Shown: in pieces, positions 1 through 6,925 of the stretch | Numbering within the stretch: the first letter of the stretch is position 1 | Layout: every line of letters starts with the position of its first letter | Assembly: GCA_934219025.1 (NCBI GenBank) | Contig: CAKQDG010000043.1 | Span: forward strand, 1-16,792 | DNA length: 16,792 nt | Direction of reading: 5' to 3' | From: an uncultured Prevotella sp. | GTDB taxonomy: Bacteria > Bacteroidota > Bacteroidia > Bacteroidales > Bacteroidaceae | The notes under the pieces: generated by a model | What the model was told of the DNA's origin: nothing | Databases searched by the model: none | The model's input: only the letters and a program-made list of their open reading frames with translations | Position numbers and translations under genes: made by a program

Positions 1-364
1 TGGGAATGTCGGGACTGTAGCCTCCGCCGGGATTTTCAATGTATTTGCTGATATAGAACACTGATGCTACAAGAAGCCAGACCGGATATATCCTGAGATA
101 ACGACGGGCAAAAAAATGCTTCAAGGCTTCAGCCACAGGCAGTGCGCCGCATCCGTCGAGCTTTTTCCCCAAACGGGAGCGCATCCACGAAAACCACAGT
201 CCCATGCCGCTGACAAACAGAAACATGTCTACTCCCACATTGCCCATACGGCGCAACGGGAAAAAGAAATTGCTCCGCGACATATATACATGGAACATCA
301 CGACAAACAGGATGGCAAGTCCCATAAGTTCGCCACGGTATTTGCTCAAGACACTATAATTCAT
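1..364 (-). CDS. Membrane acyltransferase, acyltransferase-3 family, N-terminal 121 residues (cut by window edge)
   Basis: The reading frame starts at an ATG at 364 and runs open off the left edge, so only the N-terminus is visible. It begins MNYSVLSKYRGELMGLAIL and continues through a hydrophobic segment to a conserved His (R10 and H25). A GNVGVDMFLFVSGMGLW segment follows at about residues 41-57, which is the second hydrophobic block typical of acyltransferase-3 (OafA-like) integral membrane proteins. Known members O-acylate sugars of lipopolysaccharide, capsule or exopolysaccharide from the cytoplasmic membrane. The substrate here cannot be read from the sequence. It lies about 150 bases after a second gene of the same family on the same strand, separated by a heptamer repeat array, so the two probably act on the same or related surface glycans. 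There is a purine-rich AGAGAGG directly before the ATG. The family call is fairly sure; the specificity is unknown. Confidence 0.8.
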   Translation of the reverse strand, partial: MNYSVLSKYRGELMGLAILFVVMFHVYMSRSNFFFPLRRMGNVGVDMFLFVSGMGLWFSWMRSRLGKKLDGCGALPVAEALKHFFARRYLRIYPVWLLVASVFYISKYIENPGGGYSPDIP

Positions 365-411
365 CCTCTCTTTTTAATCTGCTAAAGTTGCTGATTCATT
401 CCTATTCCCTC

Positions 412-516
412 ATTCCTCATTTCTGATTTCTCATTCCTCATTTCTGATTCCTGATTTCTCATTCCTGATTCCTGTTTTCTCATTCCTCATTTCTGATTTC
501 TCATTCCTAATTTCTA
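412..516. repeat. Heptanucleotide tandem array, 15 units of ATTYCTN
   Basis: Fifteen consecutive 7-bp units fill these 105 bases exactly. Each reads ATTCCTC, ATTTCTG, ATTTCTC, ATTCCTG or a one-base variant, and weaker units continue on both sides (398-411 and 517-523). On the transcribed (minus) strand the array is purine-rich, NAGRAAT. It fills most of the spacer between two acyltransferase genes, and its last units supply the stop codon of the upstream one. No reading frame uses it. Units vary at two positions, so it is a degenerate rather than a perfect microsatellite. Confidence 0.9.
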
Positions 517-1587
517 ATTCAATTTAGGTTTCGGTATATATCTGAAGAGCAACTTGAACAGCCATGCACAGATCACCGACGCAACTATGTAGACCGCAAT
601 GCCCGTATATACTTTACCGCGATACGACATAGGAATGATTATCTCGCGCAATATGGGATGAACCACAAACAATGCCGACGATATCGCTCCAAACCACACA
701 CAGGGAACGAGGCATTTTTCGGGCAGCAGCTTTATTGTTGACACGGCTCCGACTACCACAAATGCCGGTACCCACAACCATGTGTGGAAATTGAAGCTTC
801 CGGCAAACACTGCTGCTGCCGACAGTATTGCAAGGCACAGATATACGCGCTTAGACAGCAAGCGCCCGTGGCGTGCATAGAGCATGCCCATACCAAACGG
901 CAGCATCGCACCTATGAAGTTATAGCGTATGCGGTTCAACCAGTCATTGTTGCCTATCATCTCTGGCGAGAACACTGTTTGTATTGCCCAGCATGCTGCT
1001 ACAAGGAGTATGACGTAGAGCGACTTGGTGCGGTAAAGGCAAAGGCGGTATACGATATACAGCTGGAGCGTAAGTCCGAAATACCAATACGGACCGGGCT
1101 TGATGATATGGTCAGGGTCGGGTAGGAGGTTGATATACATGAGCATCTGTGCCACCACTCTGCCCACTGTATATCCGTGGTATCCGTGGGGATGCAGATA
1201 GCACACCACGGCAAATGCAATGTATCCCAAAAACATAAGGCGCAGCAGCTTGGCATAATGATACCACGTGAAGGAGAAGAAACCGATACGGCGCTCTTGC
1301 TCCTTCTTCTCGTATTTCATGACAAGTCCGAAACCGCTTATGAACAAGAAAAGCGGTACGCCGTAATGACCGAAAAACGAAAGCAGGTGCACGAACAAGT
1401 CGTGGTTTAGAGAACATATACGGTCGAGCAGACGCATCGGATTGTCGATATTGAATGTGTATTCGTTTTCCTGCACAACGTCGATGGGACGCCGAAGGAA
1501 ATGACAATAGTTATGCAATATTATGCCGAGTATTGCTATGCCGCGCAGGGCCTTCGACTCGGCGAAACTCAATAGTTGCCTGTTCAT
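514..1587 (-). CDS. Membrane acyltransferase, acyltransferase-3 family
   Basis: This 357-residue protein has many hydrophobic segments spread over its length, as expected for the ten-helix acyltransferase-3 fold. Near the N-terminus SKALRGIAILGIILHNYCH shows the R-X9-H pairing (R15, H25) that resembles the conserved Arg/His motif of OafA-type O-acyltransferases. HYGVPLFLFISGFGLVMKY (about 74-92) is the second typical block. Known relatives move acetyl or other acyl groups onto surface sugars at the cytoplasmic membrane. The start at 1587 lies 7 bases after the stop of the phosphoethanolamine-transferase-like gene, so the two are very likely co-transcribed. A partial gene of the same family follows downstream. 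The protein ends in a basic RYIPKPKLN tail whose stop codon is formed by the first units of a heptamer array. The acyl donor and acceptor are not known. Confidence 0.85.
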   Translation of the reverse strand: MNRQLLSFAESKALRGIAILGIILHNYCHFLRRPIDVVQENEYTFNIDNPMRLLDRICSLNHDLFVHLLSFFGHYGVPLFLFISGFGLVMKYEKKEQERRIGFFSFTWYHYAKLLRLMFLGYIAFAVVCYLHPHGYHGYTVGRVVAQMLMYINLLPDPDHIIKPGPYWYFGLTLQLYIVYRLCLYRTKSLYVILLVAACWAIQTVFSPEMIGNNDWLNRIRYNFIGAMLPFGMGMLYARHGRLLSKRVYLCLAILSAAAVFAGSFNFHTWLWVPAFVVVGAVSTIKLLPEKCLVPCVWFGAISSALFVVHPILREIIIPMSYRGKVYTGIAVYIVASVICAWLFKLLFRYIPKPKLN

Positions 1588-1594
1588 AATAATA

Positions 1595-3490
1595 TCATTT
1601 GTCTTTTGTTTTCTTTTCCTTTTTCATCAACTCATCGTAGTCCACCTGATGCTTCAGTATGCGTGGACGCTTTGAGTTGTATTTATCGCTCAATATGTTC
1701 AGTTCGTCGCGGTATTGCGGACAACTGATGCCGGCAAGATACATCAGCAGATACGGCACGGCATCAGTCATGTATGGACGCTTGCGGCTACGTATTATTT
1801 CTTTCCAGATATCGTTGTGGGTTGCCTTGTATTTGCGCGAAGCCCATATCCACATAGGGATTTCAAACTCGGCATGCGCCAGCCGAGGAGTGATTTCGGT
1901 GGAGTGCATTCTGCCGTAGAAATGTGCACCGTCGTAGATTTCCTCGCCATGGTCGGGCACATACACCACAATGGCATCCTGCTTGCGGAACTTGTCGATG
2001 ATTGCCGTAACGATGCTATCGTTGTACAACACGGCATTGTCGTAGTCGGCAAGTATCGTGCGCTCCTTGTCGCTAAGCTCTGGGCGAAGTTCCTTATAGT
2101 AGTCTTTGTCAAATTTCTTTTGTACTTTCGGGCAGCGTGAGCGATAGTCCACATGCTGTCCCTTCAGGTGGAAGATAATCAGCTGAGGCTTGCCGTTGCC
2201 CTCGTTTTTCAACTTCTCGTAGTCGCACAGCAAACCGTTGTCAAAGCGGAATAGTGTGGCGTTGCGGGTGTCGAACTGTGCCTTGCTCAGGGTTTCGTCG
2301 TTCAAGAAGAAACCGCCGCTGAAGTCGTATACGGCTTCTTTTGCCTTCGGCAGAAACTGGTTTGTCATAAACGTAACGTGATAGCCTGCCTTACGGAACA
2401 ATTCGGGAAACAACGGATAGTCGCACCAGTCGCCCTTGTCGCCAACGGTATAAAGAGAGAACAGATGCTTGAACACGAAACTTGTGAGGTTCCACGGCGA
2501 CACCACATCACTGAACGTTGTCAGTTCTCCTTTTCTCAACAATTTTTTCTGTCGCGGCGTATTTGGCGTGGCATAGCCATAAAGCGAAGAGTGGTTGCGG
2601 TTGTAGCTCTCGCCGATAATCAGCACAATGGTCTTGCTGCGGTATGAACAGCTGTCCACCTTCACGTCGTTCAGACTTGCCTTCAGGCGCACAAGCTGTT
2701 TGGCGGTAAGCTCATTGGCATACACGCTGAATATAAATCTGTAAATCGGCTGATACTGCACGCCATGAGGATTCTTCGTCAGTTCGTGCTCCACATCTCC
2801 GATATTGTTGTATGACATTAGGCGTACAAGAAGTTTCTTGTTCTCCCACACCATTGAACCACAAACAACAAATGCCACGGCTACAGCAACACCAGCTATT
2901 GGCTTGACCACTGGCAATGACTTTTTCAGACTGCTTTCAACAAAAGAAAAATATCCATCAAGTTTTGCGATAAGTTTTGTTTTGTCTGATTTTGCAACGA
3001 GCCAAGCATGGATTTCGTTTTTATTCTTCCACAAAATGGCGACCAACGCATTGACGACGGCAAGGAGAATAACGACGCCCACACAACTGCCGAGAATATT
3101 CCAACTCAGATAGGAAGAAAGAAACTCTGAAGCCTCACTGCTGTTTGTCTCGCCCACAAGAAGGAGCATTGTGGGGTTCAACGTGGCGTCGAACTTCACA
3201 TAGCAATACAAATCCACTATTGCCAGAATGTATGCCACGGCATAGAAGATGCCTCTTATCCATGTACGTGCTTTCCTCGGAATTACCAAGAGAAACGTCG
3301 CTACCACGTATAAATCGAAAAACAGTTCCTGCCATGTCAGCTCATATGCATGGCTCTTGCCGTTGTCGGGCACAATGGCATACGAACAGACAAGTCCGAG
3401 TGCATACATGAAGACGAAGAACAAGGCATTGCGTCGTATCGGCAACAGGAACATCGACAACAGTCTACTTATCTCTTTTAAGAATTTCAT
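1595..3490 (-). CDS. Phosphoethanolamine-transferase-like membrane sulfatase-fold enzyme (EptA-like)
   Basis: This 631-residue protein has two parts. Residues 1-215 contain about five membrane helices (roughly 22-40, 52-70, 75-95, 130-152, 197-213). Residues 285-580 form a sulfatase/alkaline-phosphatase-fold catalytic domain facing the periplasm. Visible motifs are IIGESYNRNH (metal-binding GES at 293-295), NLTSF with T336 as the probable nucleophile, HLKGQH (441-446) and VPDHGEEIYD (D513, H514). This is the architecture of enzymes that move phosphoethanolamine from phosphatidylethanolamine to lipid A or another surface glycan, often raising resistance to cationic peptides. The exact acceptor is unproven, so no symbol is given. 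Two acyltransferase genes follow directly, the first only 7 bases away, suggesting a surface-modification unit. A terminator-like hairpin sits just upstream, and no typical promoter fits between it and the ATG. Confidence 0.85.
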   Translation of the reverse strand: MKFLKEISRLLSMFLLPIRRNALFFVFMYALGLVCSYAIVPDNGKSHAYELTWQELFFDLYVVATFLLVIPRKARTWIRGIFYAVAYILAIVDLYCYVKFDATLNPTMLLLVGETNSSEASEFLSSYLSWNILGSCVGVVILLAVVNALVAILWKNKNEIHAWLVAKSDKTKLIAKLDGYFSFVESSLKKSLPVVKPIAGVAVAVAFVVCGSMVWENKKLLVRLMSYNNIGDVEHELTKNPHGVQYQPIYRFIFSVYANELTAKQLVRLKASLNDVKVDSCSYRSKTIVLIIGESYNRNHSSLYGYATPNTPRQKKLLRKGELTTFSDVVSPWNLTSFVFKHLFSLYTVGDKGDWCDYPLFPELFRKAGYHVTFMTNQFLPKAKEAVYDFSGGFFLNDETLSKAQFDTRNATLFRFDNGLLCDYEKLKNEGNGKPQLIIFHLKGQHVDYRSRCPKVQKKFDKDYYKELRPELSDKERTILADYDNAVLYNDSIVTAIIDKFRKQDAIVVYVPDHGEEIYDGAHFYGRMHSTEITPRLAHAEFEIPMWIWASRKYKATHNDIWKEIIRSRKRPYMTDAVPYLLMYLAGISCPQYRDELNILSDKYNSKRPRILKHQVDYDELMKKEKKTKDK

Positions 3491-3511
3491 CTTTATATTA
3501 CTTAGAATGGT

Positions 3512-3539
3512 AAAAAAGAGGATACCGCGGCATCCTCTT
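3512..3539 (-). terminator. Intrinsic terminator-like hairpin after rseP
   Basis: On the minus strand AAGAGGATGCCG and CGGTATCCTCTT form a 24-base palindrome whose only irregularity is a G-U pair, followed at once by six U residues. On the plus strand the same position would be an A-C mismatch, so it fits minus-strand transcription. It lies about 30 bases after the rseP stop and only about 25 bases before the ATG of the next gene, so it may act as a partial terminator or attenuator for that gene. Confidence 0.8.
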
Positions 3540-3567
3540 CTATGATATTCAGATTAAAATAAAATGC

Positions 3568-4950
3568 CTACGACATTATTCCCAACCATCTCAGTACGTC
3601 GTTCAAATTGGCAACGACCATCAACAGAATAAGTATCGTGAAGCCTACGTATTCTGCTCTGAGGAGGAACTTCTCGCTTGGGGCTCTGCCCGTTATCATC
3701 TCGTAGATGAGAAACAACACATGTCCGCCGTCGAGAGCTGGAATAGGCAGGATATTCATAAACGCAAGAATGATGCTCAAGAAAGCTGTCATGTTCCAGA
3801 AACGCATCCAGTCCCATGTCTCAGGGAACAGACTGCCTATTGCACCGAAGCCGCCAAGCGACTTGGCTCCGTCGGCAGTAAACACATATTTCATGTCGTC
3901 TACATATCCGCGCAACACTCCCAGTCCGTATTTAATGCCTGCCGGGAAACTCTCAAAAAAGCTGTATTCCTTTGTTACAGGCTTGTAGTATTCAGCAAGA
4001 TACGACATGCCGACACCCAACTGCATATCGACAGAAAGCACTACCTTTGCTGTGTCTACCATGCCGGTAGCGGCGCGCTTGAACACAACCGTAGTGGTGC
4101 GTGCCTTCAATGAATCACCGACAGTCTTCGGAGCAGCGGCAAGCACATCACGCATCACGGCAATTTGGTCGGTAAACTCATTCCAGGAGTCTACATTCTT
4201 TCCGTTTACAGCAAGAATCTTGTCGCCCTTTTTCATTCCGGCCTTTGCTGCAGCACCGTTTGGCATGACGCTGTCGATATCGGCAGGAACAAACGGACGA
4301 ACGAATGCCGGTTCTGATTTCACCATCTTCAGCAAGCTCATGTCATCGGGCATATTCACTACAACTTTCTTGCCGTTGCGTATGACGGTAACCGTTTTAG
4401 CCTCCGACATACTTCTGAGCAAATCAACGTCGAACTTCTTGAAGGCCTTGTCGTTTGTGCCAACCAATATATCTCCGTCTTTAAAGCCGATAGCCTTTGC
4501 TTCGCTGTTAAACTTCATGCCCATCGACATGTCCTTTACCGGAATATAGCTGTCGCCCCAATAGAACAGCACCATGCTGTAGATGAACAGTGCAAGAAGG
4601 AAATTGACAAGCACACCGCCAATCATGATGAGCAAACGCTGCCATGCAGGCTTAGAACGGAATTCCCATGGCTGCGCAGGCTGTTTCATCTGTTCTGTGT
4701 CAAACGACTCGTCTATCATTCCGGATATCTTGCAGTATCCGCCGAGCGGGAGCCATCCTACACCATAAGTGGTGTCGCTGTTTTTGGGCTTGAACTGGAA
4801 AATATGAAACCATGGGTCGAAGAAAAGGAAAAACTTTTCCACGCGCACCCCAAAGAGTTTCGAAAAGAAGAAATGTCCGCCTTCATGAAGCAAGACAAGA
4901 AGAGAGATTGCCAGCATAAACTGCAGCAGTCTGATTAAGAATACTTCCAT
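3568..4950 (-). CDS. rseP: RIP metalloprotease RseP (site-2 protease, M50 family)
   Basis: This 460-residue integral membrane zinc protease cleaves anti-sigma factors and leftover signal peptides within the membrane. The first helix carries the zinc motif HEGGH at 22-26, and the third conserved motif PALDGGHV (404-411, catalytic-site Asp 406/407 region) is near the C-terminus. A G-rich VGWLPLGGYCKISGM segment (64-78) is also typical of the family. Two PDZ-like regions lie between the membrane parts, at about 135-200 and 215-310; the second has the AAAKAGMKKGDKILAVNGK signature. Length matches the family. It is the last gene of the tsaB-to-rseP run, 189 bases after dxr, and is followed by a terminator-like hairpin. 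The dxr-rseP pairing is common in many bacteria, where both support envelope biogenesis. Its target in this organism cannot be seen. Confidence 0.96.
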   Translation of the reverse strand: MEVFLIRLLQFMLAISLLVLLHEGGHFFFSKLFGVRVEKFFLFFDPWFHIFQFKPKNSDTTYGVGWLPLGGYCKISGMIDESFDTEQMKQPAQPWEFRSKPAWQRLLIMIGGVLVNFLLALFIYSMVLFYWGDSYIPVKDMSMGMKFNSEAKAIGFKDGDILVGTNDKAFKKFDVDLLRSMSEAKTVTVIRNGKKVVVNMPDDMSLLKMVKSEPAFVRPFVPADIDSVMPNGAAAKAGMKKGDKILAVNGKNVDSWNEFTDQIAVMRDVLAAAPKTVGDSLKARTTTVVFKRAATGMVDTAKVVLSVDMQLGVGMSYLAEYYKPVTKEYSFFESFPAGIKYGLGVLRGYVDDMKYVFTADGAKSLGGFGAIGSLFPETWDWMRFWNMTAFLSIILAFMNILPIPALDGGHVLFLIYEMITGRAPSEKFLLRAEYVGFTILILLMVVANLNDVLRWLGIMS

Positions 4951-5048
4951 TTTTTATTTTTTGTCTTTTTATTATTATTCTATAAAACAAGATGTTTCGG
5001 ACTTGACAGACTATCCCACGTATTCTGAAAAATCATAGTCGTCTGCAT

Positions 5049-5111
5049 CCTTTTATTTCCTACCTTGTATCTTCTAACTTTTTATTTATAACCTTTTATT
5101 TCCAACCTTTC
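5049..5111. repeat. Degenerate heptamer-periodic pyrimidine tract between dxr and rseP
   Basis: The tract can be cut into nine 7-base units (CCTTTTA, TTTCCTA, CCTTGTA, TCTTCTA and so on) with an A at nearly every unit boundary. An 18-base word, CCTTTTATTTCCTACCTT, recurs with one change 43 bases later (5049-5066 and 5092-5109). The transcribed strand is purine-rich. It has no coding frame and lies in the 189-base spacer before rseP. The rest of that spacer (4951-5048) is AT-rich with no promoter or hairpin that I can support. Confidence 0.6.
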
Positions 5112-5139
5112 AATCCGCTCCTTATCCACTGAAACACAA

Positions 5140-6288
5140 TCACAGCATTTCACTGGCCACTCTTCGTGCTTCGGCATCCGTTGCGATATAAGTGTCGTAA
5201 GACGGATTGGCATCAAAGTCCACCATCTGCATGGTTTTTTCTATTATGCGCGGCATATCGAGGAATCCGCAGCGCTCTTCAAGAAAGGCGCGGTTTACGA
5301 TTTCGTTTGCCGCATTAACTATACACGGCATATTGCCGCCCTTGTTTATCGCCTCGTATGCGAGGGCAAGGCAGCGGAATTTGTCAAGGTCGGGCTCGAA
5401 GAATTCCAACTTGTGCTTGAACAAATCCAGACGTTCGCCTCCGAGATGAAGTCTTTCGGGGAAGGAGAAGGCATACTGTATGGGCAGGCGCATATCAGGC
5501 ACGCCGAGCTGAGCCTTCACTGCACCGTCGGCAAACTGCACCGCACTGTGCACTATTGACTGTGGGTGCACGAGAACTTGAATCCTGTCGGCTTCAACGC
5601 CGAAGAGCCATTTTGCCTCGATAACTTCAAATCCCTTGTTCATCATCGTGGCACTGTCCACTGTTATCTTTGCCCCCATTTCCCAAGTGGGGTGTTTCAG
5701 TGCATCAGCCTTTGTAACGGCTGCAAGTTTTTCTTTCGAGAAAGTGCGGAACGGCCCACCTGATGCCGTAAGCAGGATTTTCTCTATCTTATTGTCGCCT
5801 TCACCTACAATACTTTGGAAGATGGCAGAGTGCTCGCTGTCTACAGGCAATATCGGCGAGTGGTTTTCGGCTGCAAGCCTGCATATCAGTTCGCCGGCCA
5901 CGACAAGAGTTTCCTTGTTTGCCAGGCAAATCTTTTTGTGAGCCTTTATTGCATTGATTGTGGGACTGAGTCCTGCAAATCCCACCATAGCCGTAAGCAC
6001 CATGTCTATTGGTCCGGCCGTAACAATATCGTCTATCGCTTTTTTGCCGGCATACACTTTTATGTCCGGCAGGTCGGCGAGCATATTTTTCAGTTCCTCG
6101 TAATGTTCCTCATTTGCAATGACCACTGCAGCCGGATTGAATTTCCGTGCTTGTTCGGCAAGTTGCCTAACCCTGTTGTTTGCCGTAAGGCAATACACTT
6201 CATACAGGTCGGAGTGTTCCTCTATCACTTGCAGGGCCTGTGTTCCGATAGAACCGGTAGAACCGAGTATTGCTATTTGTCTTTTCAT
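5140..6288 (-). CDS. dxr: 1-deoxy-D-xylulose 5-phosphate reductoisomerase
   Basis: This cytoplasmic NADPH-dependent enzyme converts DXP to 2-C-methyl-D-erythritol 4-phosphate, the committed step of the MEP isoprenoid pathway; it is the fosmidomycin target. From the chosen start the protein is 382 residues. The N-terminus KRQIAILGSTGSIG holds the dinucleotide-binding loop (GSTGSIG, 9-15). LANKETLVVAGEL (123-135) and PVDSEHSAIFQ (148-158) follow, with metal ligands D150 and E152. MMNKGFEVIEA (215-225) carries the substrate-binding N217, K218 and E221. The ATG at 6288 is preferred over one six codons upstream at 6306: it gives the family N-terminus and follows the rimM stop by four bases instead of overlapping it. 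It is co-directional with rimM and rseP. No clear ribosome binding site is present, as is usual in this phylum. Confidence 0.97.
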   Translation of the reverse strand: MKRQIAILGSTGSIGTQALQVIEEHSDLYEVYCLTANNRVRQLAEQARKFNPAAVVIANEEHYEELKNMLADLPDIKVYAGKKAIDDIVTAGPIDMVLTAMVGFAGLSPTINAIKAHKKICLANKETLVVAGELICRLAAENHSPILPVDSEHSAIFQSIVGEGDNKIEKILLTASGGPFRTFSKEKLAAVTKADALKHPTWEMGAKITVDSATMMNKGFEVIEAKWLFGVEADRIQVLVHPQSIVHSAVQFADGAVKAQLGVPDMRLPIQYAFSFPERLHLGGERLDLFKHKLEFFEPDLDKFRCLALAYEAINKGGNMPCIVNAANEIVNRAFLEERCGFLDMPRIIEKTMQMVDFDANPSYDTYIATDAEARRVASEML

Positions 6289-6292
6289 AATA

Positions 6293-6829
6293 TCAGTCGT
6301 TATCATTTAGGTCGGCCAGTCCTTCGGGCAGGACTACCCTGATTGTTTTTCCCTCAGGATCAACTTCTCTTACAATATCTTCGTTGGCAGGAACGAGCAC
6401 GATGTTTCCTCCCGGCGTTTCCACTTCGAGTAATGTGTTCACCGTTGTTTCGTCTACGGCAACCACCTTGCCCAGCACTTCACCATTTTTGTTTTCGTCT
6501 ATCACAGAAAAACCTTTTATTTCGTCCCACGTCAGGTCGTCGGCATCCCTGTCAGACAAGTGTTTGGGGAAGAACACCTCGCAACCGGTCAGTTCGCCAG
6601 CCTGTTCCTTAGAATCGATGTCGGAGAATTTCACAAGAGCCGTTTCGCCGGTTTTGAATCTCCATTCGTCCATATAGAAAGGCACAAGAATTCCGTCGAT
6701 GCACAACACGAGATAGTCTGCATCTACACGGTCGAACACGTCGTCGTCGAAGAAGAACGTGAGCTCGCCTTTCACTCCGTGTGGCTTGCCTATTTTTCCT
6801 ATTTTGTAAACCTCTTCCTGCTTTATCAT
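6293..6829 (-). CDS. rimM: Ribosome maturation factor RimM
   Basis: This 178-residue cytoplasmic protein assists late assembly of the 30S subunit by binding ribosomal protein uS19 near the 16S rRNA 3' domain. The N-terminal beta-barrel starts with the typical VYKIGKIGKPHGVKGEL (about residues 7-23) and runs to about residue 90, ending near the conserved CEVFFP. The second half (about 98-168) is a PRC-barrel with GEVLGKVVAVDET and a late VLVPANEDIVREVD block, where many members carry a similar proline- and acid-containing stretch. The length matches the family. It follows murA after a 96-base spacer with a periodic repeat and almost touches dxr (four bases). In many other phyla rimM sits with rpsP, trmD and rplS; here it is instead embedded among cell-wall and isoprenoid genes. 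Confidence 0.95.
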   Translation of the reverse strand: MIKQEEVYKIGKIGKPHGVKGELTFFFDDDVFDRVDADYLVLCIDGILVPFYMDEWRFKTGETALVKFSDIDSKEQAGELTGCEVFFPKHLSDRDADDLTWDEIKGFSVIDENKNGEVLGKVVAVDETTVNTLLEVETPGGNIVLVPANEDIVREVDPEGKTIRVVLPEGLADLNDND

Positions 6830-6847
6830 TATAAAACTTTGTTATAG

Positions 6848-6915
6848 ATGCGATGCATGACAATGCGATGTGGCGCACATCATGCAATGCGCATTATGCA
6901 ACACATACCATGCAA
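6848..6915. repeat. ATGCRAY-type periodic repeat in the murA-rimM spacer
   Basis: ATGCAA occurs at 6882, 6896 and 6910, exactly 14 bases apart, and ATGCGATG occurs at 6863 with a shorter ATGCGAT at 6848. The right half reads as alternating 7-base units (ATGCAAT GCGCATT ATGCAAC ACATACC ATGCAAC). The centre also holds a short perfect hairpin, GATGTG-GCG-CACATC (6866-6880). It fills most of the 96-base spacer before rimM, and no coding frame continues through it. Confidence 0.6.
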
Positions 6916-6925
6916 CGCGGGCCCA

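Noticed and set aside
784..1125. Plus-strand open frame of 113 codons within the acyltransferase gene
   Set aside because: It is fully antisense to a gene with a convincing membrane-protein pattern and has no features of its own.
6289..6306. An upstream ATG that would lengthen Dxr by six residues
   Set aside because: It overlaps the end of rimM and adds residues before the usual KRQIAILG start; 6288 fits the family better.
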